From NCBI GenBank assembly GCA_022822305.1, contig JAJEBY010000002.1, positions 186,001 through 250,000 on the forward strand: a stretch of DNA of 64,000 bases, read 5' to 3'. The position numbers and the translations under genes were made by a program. Source of the stretch: Anaerolineae bacterium (lineage in GTDB: Bacteria; Chloroflexota; Anaerolineae; Aggregatilineales; Phototrophicaceae). Below are positions 17,202 through 26,118 of this stretch, one piece after another (the stretch's first letter is position 1; each line of letters starts with the position of its first letter). The notes below the pieces were generated by a model. That model was not told the DNA's origin. It did no database searches and saw nothing but the letters and a program-made list of their open reading frames with translations.

Positions 17202-19397
17202 TCAGCGCAAAAAGCCCTCGTGCAACCCGCCATCCACATTGATGATCTGCCCGGTCGTCTTGCTGAAGGCATCGCTGATTAGCAGGTATGCGACTTCGGC
17301 CTGGTCTTCCGGCGCAATCGCCAGCTTGGTCAAGGTCCGCTCCGCATAGAATTCAGCCAGCCGTTCGCGCAGCTTCTCCGTTGACGCCGCTTCGTCATAA
17401 TCGATGCCGTACTTGTTCAGTGAATTGATGACGCGATCGCGCGGGAACATGCTGCTGCCCTTGACCACAGTGGCGGGCGCCAAACCGTTGACGCGCGCCA
17501 GGGGCGCAAGTTCGATCGCCAGCTCGCGAACCAGATGGTTGGCGGCGGCTTTGCTGGTATCGTAGGCGATTGAACCCTTCTTGGAAACGACCGCGTTGAC
17601 GCTGGTGGTCAGCACTAGATTGGCGGGCAGTCCCTGCGCGCGCCAGATTGGTCCCGCGGCGTTGGCGACCTTGTAGCCGCCCATGACGTTTACATCAAAT
17701 GTCACGCGCCATTGATCGTCCGAATTGCGCCCGTCGTCATTTGGCGTGAAGAAGACGCCTGCGGTCACGATGATATCGTCGATGCCGCCGTATGCCAGAA
17801 TTGTCTGCGCCAGAAACTGATTTACGCTGTCGTCTGATGTGATATCCACCGCCAGAGCGATGGCGTTGCCGCAATTGGATATGCCCGTGCCGGCGACGCC
17901 AATGCCCGCGCCGTATTGTTCGGAAAGCGCATCGGCGGTTGCTTGCGCGCCTTCCAGGTTGAGATCGGCACAGACGACATGCGCGCCTTCCTCCGCGGCG
18001 CGCTGGGCAGTTGCCGCCCCGATGCCGCTGCCGGCGCCGATCACCGCCACAACCCTGCGCTCCAGTTGACGCTCTGGAGGCATACGCCGCAGCTTGGCTT
18101 CCTCCAATGCCCAATACTCGATATCAAAGGCCTCCTGGCGGGGCAGCGCAACGTAATGGCCGGCTGCTTCAGCGCCACGCATGACGGCGACCGCGCAATT
18201 GTAGAATTCGGCCGTCACGCGTGATTCGCTCTTGTTCTTGCCGAATGCGATCATGCCAATGCCTGGGATCAGGATCACGCGCGGATTGGCATCGCGGATG
18301 GCGGGACTATCGGCGCCTTTGCAGCTCTCGTAATACTCGCGATAGTCGGAGCGATACTGGGCTATGCCAGAGGCCAGCCCGGTCAGCAAAACGCTGCTGT
18401 CTTCGCCGTGTGGGTCCCAATCGATGAAAAGTGGTTTAATCTTGGTGCGCAGAAAATGATCCGGACAAGATGTGCCCAATTCTGCCAACCTTTGGGCATC
18501 ACGGCTGTTGACGAACGCCAGGATATCATCATCGCTCTGCACCGTGGCGATAAAGCGATTCTCCTCGGAGACCATGCCGCGCAGCCGAGGCAGCAATTGG
18601 GTCAAGATCGCATCCCGTCGATCGCTGAGGAGTTTGCGGTACTTAGCGCCTCCATAGGCCGCGTCGCCCAGATCTCGCTCGGCCAGGAATCGCGCCGCTT
18701 TTTCGATGAGCGTGAGAGACAGTTCGTAACAGGCTTTGTCGTCGTCCGCCCAGTTGATAATTCCGTGACCGCCCAGGACGATGCCAACAATGCCGGGATT
18801 CGCCGCGATAGTCGCTTGTAGCTTCAGTCCCAAATCAAATCCGGGGCGCTGCCAATCGACCCATGCCACCTGGTCGCCGTAGATCGCGCGAGTCAATTGC
18901 TCGCCCTGATCACTAGCGGCGATGGCGATCAGCGCATTGGGGTGGGTGTGGTCAACATGGCGATAGGGGATGAAGGCGTGCAAGGGAGTATCGATCGAGC
19001 TCGCGCGCGGATTCAGGTTGAAGACGCAATGCGGATACATCGCAACGATCTCGTCTTCGATCGGCGTTTTGGGTCCTTTGACGTCTGCCGCCTCATAGAT
19101 CGCCGGCAATTGCAGCAGCTTGTTCATATAGAGCGAAGCGAAGTTGGCGCGGTTCGCCGTGCGCAGATCGCCGCCTGAACCCTTGACGAACATGACATCA
19201 ACTTCGTCGCCGGTTAGGGGATCGACTTGCATAATCTTGCTCGAGGTATTGCCGCCGCCGGTGTTGGTGATTCGTTGATCGGCGCCCAGCAAGTTCGAGC
19301 GGTACGCCAGTCGGTCCAAGGGGTCGAGCGCGGCAGCACACGCATCGTCCCACAAGTAACTCACATGATCATAATCCTCGGGTTGGAAAGGTAGCAT
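17202..19397 (-). CDS. Bifunctional rhamnulose-1-phosphate aldolase / alcohol (lactaldehyde) dehydrogenase
   Basis: The 731-aa fusion joins a class II aldolase (~1-400; NTGGGNTSSK, VKGSGGDL, HVDHTHPNA zinc ligands, GGHGIINW) to a short-chain dehydrogenase (~450-731; VIGAGSGIGAA, NVMGGYKVA, Tyr-Asp-Thr-Ser-Lys catalytic set, FSKTTGQIINVDGG). The family splits rhamnulose-1-phosphate into DHAP and lactaldehyde and oxidises or reduces the latter. It lies about 100 bases downstream of rhaA on the same strand, with GAGGTGA before the ATG. No rhamnulose kinase is seen in the window. Confidence 0.9.
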   Translation of the reverse strand: MLPFQPEDYDHVSYLWDDACAAALDPLDRLAYRSNLLGADQRITNTGGGNTSSKIMQVDPLTGDEVDVMFVKGSGGDLRTANRANFASLYMNKLLQLPAIYEAADVKGPKTPIEDEIVAMYPHCVFNLNPRASSIDTPLHAFIPYRHVDHTHPNALIAIAASDQGEQLTRAIYGDQVAWVDWQRPGFDLGLKLQATIAANPGIVGIVLGGHGIINWADDDKACYELSLTLIEKAARFLAERDLGDAAYGGAKYRKLLSDRRDAILTQLLPRLRGMVSEENRFIATVQSDDDILAFVNSRDAQRLAELGTSCPDHFLRTKIKPLFIDWDPHGEDSSVLLTGLASGIAQYRSDYREYYESCKGADSPAIRDANPRVILIPGIGMIAFGKNKSESRVTAEFYNCAVAVMRGAEAAGHYVALPRQEAFDIEYWALEEAKLRRMPPERQLERRVVAVIGAGSGIGAATAQRAAEEGAHVVCADLNLEGAQATADALSEQYGAGIGVAGTGISNCGNAIALAVDITSDDSVNQFLAQTILAYGGIDDIIVTAGVFFTPNDDGRNSDDQWRVTFDVNVMGGYKVANAAGPIWRAQGLPANLVLTTSVNAVVSKKGSIAYDTSKAAANHLVRELAIELAPLARVNGLAPATVVKGSSMFPRDRVINSLNKYGIDYDEAASTEKLRERLAEFYAERTLTKLAIAPEDQAEVAYLLISDAFSKTTGQIINVDGGLHEGFLR

Positions 19398-19503
19398 TGC
19401 TTCACCTCAGTTTAGATGGCGACCGGCGTTTGAAAGCGCGATTCGAAGTCATGCGCGCAGGCACAGTTCACAGTGATATTCAGACTTGGAACGAATAAAG
19501 TGT

Positions 19504-20778
19504 TCAAGCGCGCTTCGACAAGATCTCCCGCTCGTAGCTGCGGATCTCGTCCATGAAGGTCATGCCGACCGGAACATCTTGCGACAAACAATAGTAGTCC
19601 CAGACGGCGCCAAATGGCAGACCTTTCAATTCTTCCAGCAGCGCCAGCCGACCGGTGAAATCGCCGCTGTCCTCATATTGTCGCAGCAGATGCCGCGGTT
19701 CGAGCAGCGCCATCAAGAGCGCGCGCAAGGCGTTGCGCGTGCCGATGACCCAAGCGGCGACGCGATTGATGCTGGCGTCGAAGAAATCCAAACCGATATG
19801 CACGCGGCTCAGGCTGTCAGCGCGAACGATCTCTTGCATGATGGCGAGCAGATCGTCATTGAGCGCCACCACATGATCGCTATCCCAACGTACGCCACGG
19901 CTGACGTGCAGCAAGATTTCCGGCAGGAAGAGCAAGACCGCGGACAGCTTGTCGGCGATGGTCTCGGTGGGATGGAAATGTCCGGCATCCAGGCACAAGA
20001 CCTTGTCGTTGGCCAAGGCGTAGGCGAGGTAAAACTCGTGCGAGCCGACCACATAACTTTCCGAGCCCAATCCGAAGAGCTTGCATTCCACAGCATCGAG
20101 ATTATGCGCGGGATCAAGCCGCTTCTCGAATACTTTGTCAAGCGCATCCTTCAATCGCGCGCGCGGCGCCAGTCGATCAGCGGGAAAATCCTTGTAGCCG
20201 TCGGGAATCCAGACGTTGGTCACGCAGGGTGTGCCCAGCTCCCTGCCGAAGTACGCGCCGATTTCACGCGCTGCGATACAATGCTCGATCCAGAAGCTGC
20301 GGATGCCCTCGTCCAAATGCGCCAGCGTGAAACCATCGTCAGCCAGCGGATGCGAAAACAAGGTCGGGTTGAAGTCGATGCCGCGATTGTTGTCTTTTGC
20401 CCAATCTGCCCAGCTATGGAAATGGTCAGGCTGAATTTCATTGCGCGCTATCAGCTTATCGCTTTCCAGGTACGAGGCATGCAGGTTGAGGCGGTGGTCG
20501 CCGGGGATCAAATCGTAAGCGAGATCGAGATCGGCGCGCAGCTGCTGGGGCGTGCGCGCCTTGCCCGGATAATTGCCCGTCGCCATGATGCCGCCGCTCA
20601 ATCCGCGGTCAGGATCTTCAAAGCCAGCGACATCGTCACCTTGCCAACAGTGCAGACTAATCGGCACTGAGCGCAGCGTCGCCATGGCTACGTCCACGTC
20701 CACACCAAAGGCGTCGTAACGCTCGCGCGCTATGTCGAATGCCGATTCTATCTGCGCCTCTGTCGGTTGATCGTACAT
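19504..20778 (-). CDS. rhaA: L-rhamnose isomerase
   Basis: A 424-aa enzyme converting L-rhamnose to L-rhamnulose. The sequence follows E. coli-type RhaA closely from end to end: [64 protein letters not shown] (metal-site Asp/His), [25 protein letters not shown] and [13 protein letters not shown]. The start ATG 20778 is preceded by AGGA at a good distance; earlier in-frame starts add low-complexity sequence over the upstream gene. Its neighbours are the aldolase fusion downstream and a sugar-isomerase-like gene upstream. Confidence 0.95.
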   Translation of the reverse strand: MYDQPTEAQIESAFDIARERYDAFGVDVDVAMATLRSVPISLHCWQGDDVAGFEDPDRGLSGGIMATGNYPGKARTPQQLRADLDLAYDLIPGDHRLNLHASYLESDKLIARNEIQPDHFHSWADWAKDNNRGIDFNPTLFSHPLADDGFTLAHLDEGIRSFWIEHCIAAREIGAYFGRELGTPCVTNVWIPDGYKDFPADRLAPRARLKDALDKVFEKRLDPAHNLDAVECKLFGLGSESYVVGSHEFYLAYALANDKVLCLDAGHFHPTETIADKLSAVLLFLPEILLHVSRGVRWDSDHVVALNDDLLAIMQEIVRADSLSRVHIGLDFFDASINRVAAWVIGTRNALRALLMALLEPRHLLRQYEDSGDFTGRLALLEELKGLPFGAVWDYYCLSQDVPVGMTFMDEIRSYEREILSKRA

Positions 20779-20809
20779 ATTTGAATTCCTGCTGCTTGGT
20801 CTCTTGTTT

Positions 20810-21613
20810 TCAGCGAGCGCCGGCGGCTTGCAAGCAGGCCTGCATATGACCACGGGCCTCGGCGGCGATGATACAACATTGCTCGAGCGAATACCCCGCC
20901 GCTTTTGCGCCGATGATTTCAAGATCCACTGGTCCGTCATAGCCGTAATCGCGCAAGACTCGAATGTAGCCTACCAGATCGATATCGCCGCGGCCGTTAG
21001 CTTGGTCTTCCGGCGCGCCCGGCCCCTGCTGCCGCCCCTTGCAATCGCGGATATGGACATGTTTGATGCGCGTTATCACGGCCTCGATGGCCTCCACCGG
21101 ATTCTCGTCAGCGCGATGGATATGCGACGGATCCATGTCGAGTCCGAAAAACGGCGATTGAATGTCGTTCAGGATCTTCAGGCTGGTTGGCGTATTGTAG
21201 ACGTATTGCCCGACATGCGCCTTGACACAGAGCGTCACGCCATAGCTTTCCGCCATCTGCACCAGCGCGCCCAATTCGTCAAGCACATTCGCATAGGTGG
21301 ATTCATCGTCGGCCGCGCCGCCGGGTCCGCAGTTGATGATGGGTATGCTGAGCTCGACTGCGGCTTGAAAAGCGCTTTCCATCAGATCAGGATCGCGCGA
21401 CGGCTGTTCCATCGCCAGCAACTCAAGCCCGTAGTCCTGAGCGAGGCGCTTGACCCGGGGCGCGATCTCTCGCCAGTTGTCCAGGACCAAGTGCTGGCTC
21501 ATGCCGTCGATGGCGGAAATCTCGATACCATCATAGCCGGCCATCGCCAGATATTTGAAGGCAACCTCCATGTCCCATGCGCCAAAGAGCACTGAATTCG
21601 CGCCGAGTTTCAC
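20810..21613 (-). CDS. Sugar phosphate isomerase/epimerase family protein (TIM barrel)
   Basis: The 267-aa protein belongs to the AP-endonuclease-2-like TIM-barrel group: [77 protein letters not shown] and DLEIIGA, with metal-ligand Glu, Asp, His and Glu in the expected strands. The substrate is unknown; neighbours suggest a deoxysugar or its acid. It starts at GTG 21613, which overlaps a TGA belonging to the stub of an upstream gene; GAAAGGAAG in that stub is its ribosome site. rhaA follows 31 bases later. Confidence 0.85.
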   Translation of the reverse strand: MKLGANSVLFGAWDMEVAFKYLAMAGYDGIEISAIDGMSQHLVLDNWREIAPRVKRLAQDYGLELLAMEQPSRDPDLMESAFQAAVELSIPIINCGPGGAADDESTYANVLDELGALVQMAESYGVTLCVKAHVGQYVYNTPTSLKILNDIQSPFFGLDMDPSHIHRADENPVEAIEAVITRIKHVHIRDCKGRQQGPGAPEDQANGRGDIDLVGYIRVLRDYGYDGPVDLEIIGAKAAGYSLEQCCIIAAEARGHMQACLQAAGAR

Positions 21614-21780
21614 GCTTGACTTCCTTTCGAACTCATTTTGTCAAGATAAACCACCGACTGCTTCTTGCGCAATTCAATCGCCGCCACCAGCGCGTCGCGC
21701 TTGGAGATCGCAGCGTAGCCGATCTCGGCCGGACCCGCGTCGATTACTACCGCGCTCTCCTTCTTGACGCCGCGGGAATT
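21610..21780 (-). pseudogene. C-terminal stub of a truncated gene, possibly an oxidoreductase
   Basis: A frame of 56 codons runs from just after a TGA at 21781-21783 to a TGA overlapping the GTG of the next gene. It has no ATG until its end but reads like protein (SAVVIDAGPAEIGYAAISKR ... ALVAAIELRKKQSVVYLD). The stop/start overlap is the kind seen between intact operon partners, so this looks like the 3' end of a gene whose body was lost. Its first ~11 codons overlap the end of the sulfotransferase gene. It may be the tail of an oxidoreductase; the family is a guess. Confidence 0.35.
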
Positions 21781-22487
21781 TCATAATTGTATTCGCGCAT
21801 TGCGCTTTCAAAACAGTCGAAATAATTCACGCCTTGATCATGTTTCCAGCGGTTGACGGCATCCTTGCGCACAACGATGCGCGCCAGCGGAATGCCGAGA
21901 AACGCCTCAAGTCGCGTCACTGTCTCTTCCTGTTTATCGATGAAATCTTCAAATCGGATTTCGATCCAACGTTTCGGCCTTGGGGTCGCCTTGACAAGAT
22001 CATACTGATATTTCCAGGAGATGGCGCGCCGCAAACGGGTGTCATCAGTCTTCGGATGCTGGATGCCAAATTCGCAGAGGTCATCGGTCAGGTGTTGACT
22101 CAGGATGCAATCGCGCGGATTACGGACCAGGAATATGAAGTGGCTATCAGGATATAGCCGCGCCAACCAGGGGAAGATCAGCGTGGATTCGGGAATCTTC
22201 CAGCCCTTATGCTTTCCGCGATGCTTCAAAACCGAAGCAAGGTAGCGCCGCAGCAGGTCAGTGAATTGAGACGACATCTCGACCGTTTGCGCATGATCGA
22301 AATCCCAACTTAGGTCGCCGTTCCATTTGACGTAGCGCGCGAAGATACGACAGGCGTCGTACATATCTTGCGGAGGAATGAGATCGCCCGACGGATTGAG
22401 CTGGTTGCCCATATACACACCTGAGGCGTACAGCGTGTGGGCGATAGTGCGGGTGCCCGAATGTCCGCGTCCAATGACGATGATCAC
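21747..22487 (-). CDS. Sulfotransferase family protein
   Basis: The 246-aa product has both PAPS-binding signatures: the 5'-phosphosulfate loop at the N-terminus (VIGRGHSGTRTIA) and the 3'-phosphate motif FLVRNPRDCILSQ (~118-130). Between them come GWKIPEST and LARLYPDSHFIF; the C-terminus has the LEAFLGIP helix found in related enzymes. It would transfer sulfate to an unknown carbohydrate or small molecule. Its GTG start (22487) overlaps the oxidoreductase stop (GTGA), so the two are translationally coupled. The last residues (PAASRRRAR) lie in the same DNA as the stub gene, suggesting its 3' end was made by a junction. Confidence 0.82.
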   Translation of the reverse strand: MIIVIGRGHSGTRTIAHTLYASGVYMGNQLNPSGDLIPPQDMYDACRIFARYVKWNGDLSWDFDHAQTVEMSSQFTDLLRRYLASVLKHRGKHKGWKIPESTLIFPWLARLYPDSHFIFLVRNPRDCILSQHLTDDLCEFGIQHPKTDDTRLRRAISWKYQYDLVKATPRPKRWIEIRFEDFIDKQEETVTRLEAFLGIPLARIVVRKDAVNRWKHDQGVNYFDCFESAMREYNYEIPAASRRRAR

Positions 22488-23488
22488 AACGAGACGACCT
22501 TTTCCGTTTCCCAGGATTCTATCGCCGCTTCGATGATGCGCTGGGCGACTAACGCATCCGCGCCTGAAGCGTCGATTTTTTCCGGCGGCACGTTGGCAAG
22601 ATTCTGGTCAATCCAGTGCGAGATTCTGCTCTTAAAGGTTTGACTGAAGTGGCTCATGCCTCCGTAGTTCACGTGCCGCTCCAGCTGCGTATCGAAGCGC
22701 GGATAAAATGTGAGTTCCTCGCAAGCATCGCGCAGGACGAATCGCCCCTCGGCGCCGACGACCTCCAGCGTTTCCAGCCCGTAGGTGCCGGCCGCGCCAA
22801 AGTTGCCATCGTAGCTGCCGCGCAGATGACCGATGATGCCGTTGTCATAGAGCAGGTTGACTTGTACATTCGACCAGATCTGGCGTCCCGCGCCTTTCTT
22901 GAAGAAGGCGTGAACCTTGGTCACTTCCGCGCCGGCGAAGTAACGCATCACATCGAGTGAATGCGGGTGCAAGGCGCGCATATGGAAGTGAGGCGAGCTC
23001 TCATTGGGGTTGTTGATCCACATGGTCATATCGATCATATTCAATTCACCCAACCGTCCGCGTAGAATCCATTCCTTCGCGAAGAGCGCGGCCGGCGTGA
23101 AGCGGTGATTCAAATTGATGCCGTAGCGCAGATTATTCGCCCGCGCGAGCGCCACCATCGCTTCCGCTTCGGCAATGTCATTCGAAATCGGTTTTTCGCC
23201 CAGCACAGGATAACCGGCGTCCAGCAGCAGCATGGTTGGTTCGTAGTGCGCGCCACCGTTTTCTTCACCGGCAGTGGCGACGCTGGCCATATCAAATTCG
23301 ACGCCGCTAGCGAGCATCTGCTGCACGGAGTGGAAGCCTCGGCAGCCGTACGCTTCCGCCGCTTGATCCGCGCGCTCCGGCAAAAAATCACAGACGGCGA
23401 CCAACTGCGTATCGGGATGTTCGGTATAGACTTCCGCGTGGATGTTGCCGATTCCGCCCATTCCAACGACTGCGACTCGTAAGGTCAT
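22484..23488 (-). CDS. Gfo/Idh/MocA-family oxidoreductase
   Basis: A 334-aa NAD(P)-dependent sugar or inositol dehydrogenase type protein. The Rossmann start is VAVVGMGGIGNIHAEVY, the conserved lysine motif is VLGEKPISND (~94-103), and the C-terminal half carries the open beta-sheet domain (YGGMSHFSQTF, ALVAQRIIEAAIESW). Its ATG overlaps the stop of the hydrolase gene (ATGA) and its stop overlaps the sulfotransferase start, so these three genes form one coupled unit. The substrate is unknown. Confidence 0.88.
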   Translation of the reverse strand: MTLRVAVVGMGGIGNIHAEVYTEHPDTQLVAVCDFLPERADQAAEAYGCRGFHSVQQMLASGVEFDMASVATAGEENGGAHYEPTMLLLDAGYPVLGEKPISNDIAEAEAMVALARANNLRYGINLNHRFTPAALFAKEWILRGRLGELNMIDMTMWINNPNESSPHFHMRALHPHSLDVMRYFAGAEVTKVHAFFKKGAGRQIWSNVQVNLLYDNGIIGHLRGSYDGNFGAAGTYGLETLEVVGAEGRFVLRDACEELTFYPRFDTQLERHVNYGGMSHFSQTFKSRISHWIDQNLANVPPEKIDASGADALVAQRIIEAAIESWETEKVVSL

Positions 23489-24900
23489 TGTTCATCCTCT
23501 TCGCTTGCGCCAGCCTGCAATTCTATCGCCTTGGATACATCGCCGATGTAGAGTGAATCGTAGGCCTGCTGCGATGTCTTAAAGGGCCCGACGCCTTCAA
23601 TGCCATGCCAATCAACTTGAGTGTACATCGGATTGTTCAGACCGGTTTCCGCTTCCCGCTTGGCGATCCATGCATACATGCGGGCTCTCAGCGCATCGAC
23701 AACGTCCGGACGCTGCTCGGCAAGATTGACGTCTTCGTCTGGATCTTCCGCCAGATTGTAAAGCTCGATTTCCGGCTTGAAGTGGAAATCCGGCTCGAGC
23801 GCGATCATCAGTTTCCAGCTCGGTGTGCGCCAGCCGTGTTTGCGCATCCAGGTGCATTCGGTGATATAGAATTCGCTCTGGAGCGATGCCAGGTCGCCAC
23901 GGATCATCGGCAGTAGGCTTTGGCCGTCGAATGCCGCGTCTTCCGTGAGCGGAGACAGCGGCAAATCCGCCAATTCCAGCACGGTGGGCAGCAAGTCCTT
24001 GTGCTGATTGAACCCGCTCACGCGCGCGCCTTGCGGCAGCTTGCGCGGATAACGCAGGATCAGCGGAACGTGCAAGACATTATCGTACATGCCATGGTGA
24101 TCGAACCATAGCTCGTGGTCATAGAGCGTTTCGCCGTGGTCGCCGTTGAGTACGATGATGGTGTCTTCGAGCGCGTCCAAACTCGCCAGCGCTGTGAAAA
24201 TGGATTGCAGACAGGCATCCAAATAGGCGATGGCGCCGTCATACTGCGCGATGACGTAGTCCTTGTCGCTAATGCCGGGCGGCATCCAAGTTTCGAAAAA
24301 ATCGCGGAAGGGTTTGAAAGACATTACCGGCTCCATGGAGCGCTTGCCCGGGTCGGTTTCGTCGCCGTGATAAAACATGCGCTCATACGGCTCGGGCGGC
24401 AAATAAGGCGCGTGCGGATCCATATGACGCAACATGACGAACCAGGGCCTGTCCGCCGCGCAGAGTCGCTCAATCTCGGGAATGGCGACCCGGTTGAGAT
24501 TCTGCGCTTTGGGGCTGCGCCCCTGCTCCCAGGTTCCCCAGCCTTCGTAATTGAGGTAGCTGTCGAAGCCGCGCGCGCTGGGATTATCGGAGAAGCCGAT
24601 ACAACAACTGTTGTAGCTGTGCTCACGCAAGATTTCTGCCATCGTCGGAACTTCCGAGCGCAAGGGACCCTGGTGACGCAGCGCCACGACCTGCGTGCCA
24701 AAACAATCGCGACCGGTGAGCATGGACGCGTAAGCGGGTGTGGTCGGTACGTGAGCGCTGTAGGTGTTTTCGAAAAGCACGCTCGATTGCGCGAGGCGAT
24801 CGATATGGGGCGTGGTCAACCGATGGTAGCCATAGCAACTCATGTGGTCAGCGCGGATAGAATCGATGGCGATCAACAAGATATTGGGATTGATTGTCAC
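23485..24900 (-). CDS. Sulfatase-like hydrolase lacking the formylglycine cysteine (alkaline phosphatase superfamily)
   Basis: The 471-aa protein has a typical sulfatase fold: IAIDSIRADHMSCYGY (metal Asp), PHIDRLAQSSVLFENTY, DHGETLYDH (second metal site) and a C-terminal LYNLAEDPDEDVNLA. At the catalytic site, where sulfatases have C/S-x-P-S-R, this protein has T53-T-P-A-Y57. Without Cys or Ser no formylglycine can form; a Thr nucleophile points to phosphodiesterase or phosphotransferase chemistry. It starts at GTG 24900, with AAGGA upstream. No signal peptide is visible, so it is probably cytosolic. It leads the coupled unit with the oxidoreductase and sulfotransferase. Confidence 0.83.
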   Translation of the reverse strand: MTINPNILLIAIDSIRADHMSCYGYHRLTTPHIDRLAQSSVLFENTYSAHVPTTPAYASMLTGRDCFGTQVVALRHQGPLRSEVPTMAEILREHSYNSCCIGFSDNPSARGFDSYLNYEGWGTWEQGRSPKAQNLNRVAIPEIERLCAADRPWFVMLRHMDPHAPYLPPEPYERMFYHGDETDPGKRSMEPVMSFKPFRDFFETWMPPGISDKDYVIAQYDGAIAYLDACLQSIFTALASLDALEDTIIVLNGDHGETLYDHELWFDHHGMYDNVLHVPLILRYPRKLPQGARVSGFNQHKDLLPTVLELADLPLSPLTEDAAFDGQSLLPMIRGDLASLQSEFYITECTWMRKHGWRTPSWKLMIALEPDFHFKPEIELYNLAEDPDEDVNLAEQRPDVVDALRARMYAWIAKREAETGLNNPMYTQVDWHGIEGVGPFKTSQQAYDSLYIGDVSKAIELQAGASEEDEQ

Positions 24901-24989
24901 ATTCGGGTCCTTAATCGCGCTTGCTCGACTGTTTGGCTAGCCCTCTGTTGATCCCGCAATCGTATGGGCATCGGCGGGGGAGGCACGGT

Positions 24990-25018
24990 TTGCATTATAG
25001 AATTGCGGCTATCATAAT
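24990..25018 (+). promoter_or_regulatory. Candidate promoter of the PhyH gene
   Basis: TTGCAT (24990-24995) and CATAAT (25013-25018) are spaced by 17 bases and lie 51 bases upstream of the ATG at 25070. GGAGGA precedes the start codon. Confidence 0.4.
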
Positions 25019-25069
25019 CACGAACCGTCACAGACGCAAACGCAAGGTCTCTATGGAGGAAACCGATAG

Positions 25070-25885
25070 ATGAATCACGACCTGTCCACGGACGAAATCA
25101 GCTTCTACCAAGACAATGGTTTTCTGGTGAAACACGACTTCCTGACTGTGAAGGAACTGGAGATATGGCGAGAAAATGTTGGCGAGGCGGTGGCGGCGCG
25201 CGGCGATCGCAAACTGGCGGACGGGCGACTGCGCGAAGAAGACAATTATTACGCCCGGGTGTTCGCCCAGCGCATCAACCTTTGGAGCGACCACGATGGC
25301 ATGCGGCGTCTGATGATTGATGACAGACTGGGCAAGATGGCGGCGGCTTTGGCGGGCGTTGAGGGCATTCGCATCTGGCACGATCAGGCGCTGATCAAAC
25401 CGCCCTGGGGCAATCCGACCGCCTGGCATCTCGACAATCCCTATTGGTCGTTTTTTTCGCGTGACGCCATCAGCATCTGGGTGGCGCTGGACGATGTCAC
25501 CAAGGACAATGGCTGCCTGTACTTTTTGCCCGGTACGCACAAATCCGCGACCTACGACAATGTCGATATCGGCAACAACATCGGCGGACTCTTAGACGCT
25601 TATCCGCATTGGAGCGGGCTGGATGCCGTTGCGGTGGAGATGAAAGCCGGCTCATGTTCTTTCCACAATGGTTTGGTTGCCCATGGCGCCGGCGCCAACA
25701 TGACGCCACGCTACCGACGCGCGATGACCTGCGCCTACATGCCCGATGGCAGTACCTTTAACGGTCAGCAGAACATCCTGTCGCCGGAGCAAGTCGAAGC
25801 CTATCAGACGGGTGATTTTCTGGACGATGATGCGCAGTCGCCGCTGATCTATCATCGGAGCAAGGCATATGTCCGCCTGGATTGA
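25070..25885 (+). CDS. Phytanoyl-CoA dioxygenase (PhyH) family protein
   Basis: A 271-aa Fe(II)/2-oxoglutarate oxygenase. The iron-binding HxD is WHLDNPYW (~122-129); the distal His and the 2-oxoglutarate-binding Arg lie in AHGAGANMTPRYRRAM. IWVALDDVTKDNGCLYFLPGTHK is the family core. Members hydroxylate small molecules such as lipids, amino acids or ectoine; the substrate here is unknown. It is a single-gene unit. The 233 bases between its end and the convergent RraA gene hold nothing I recognise. Confidence 0.92.
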   Translation: MNHDLSTDEISFYQDNGFLVKHDFLTVKELEIWRENVGEAVAARGDRKLADGRLREEDNYYARVFAQRINLWSDHDGMRRLMIDDRLGKMAAALAGVEGIRIWHDQALIKPPWGNPTAWHLDNPYWSFFSRDAISIWVALDDVTKDNGCLYFLPGTHKSATYDNVDIGNNIGGLLDAYPHWSGLDAVAVEMKAGSCSFHNGLVAHGAGANMTPRYRRAMTCAYMPDGSTFNGQQNILSPEQVEAYQTGDFLDDDAQSPLIYHRSKAYVRLD

Positions 25886-26118
25886 ACGTCGCTTCACTCT
25901 CCAAATTCTCGCCTACTGATCCCGTCACTGACATTTTCTTAGCTTCGAAAAAGAATGATAACTTTGAATGTGCTGCGATCGCTGAGATTACCTTGCGCAA
26001 ACGTCGATCTAGCCGCCGCTAAGTTCGCAAAGCACACTGCGACTAGTTGCATTCTGTTGGCGGATCTGGCGCCCAACAGTACTGAGTTTTGTCAAACGCA
26101 AAGCGCACATTGGACCAC

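Noticed and set aside
19486..20670. Long open frame opposite rhaA on the plus strand.
   Set aside because: It lies wholly antisense to a well-conserved gene, has no family features and no ribosome site; such frames are common in G+C-rich genes.
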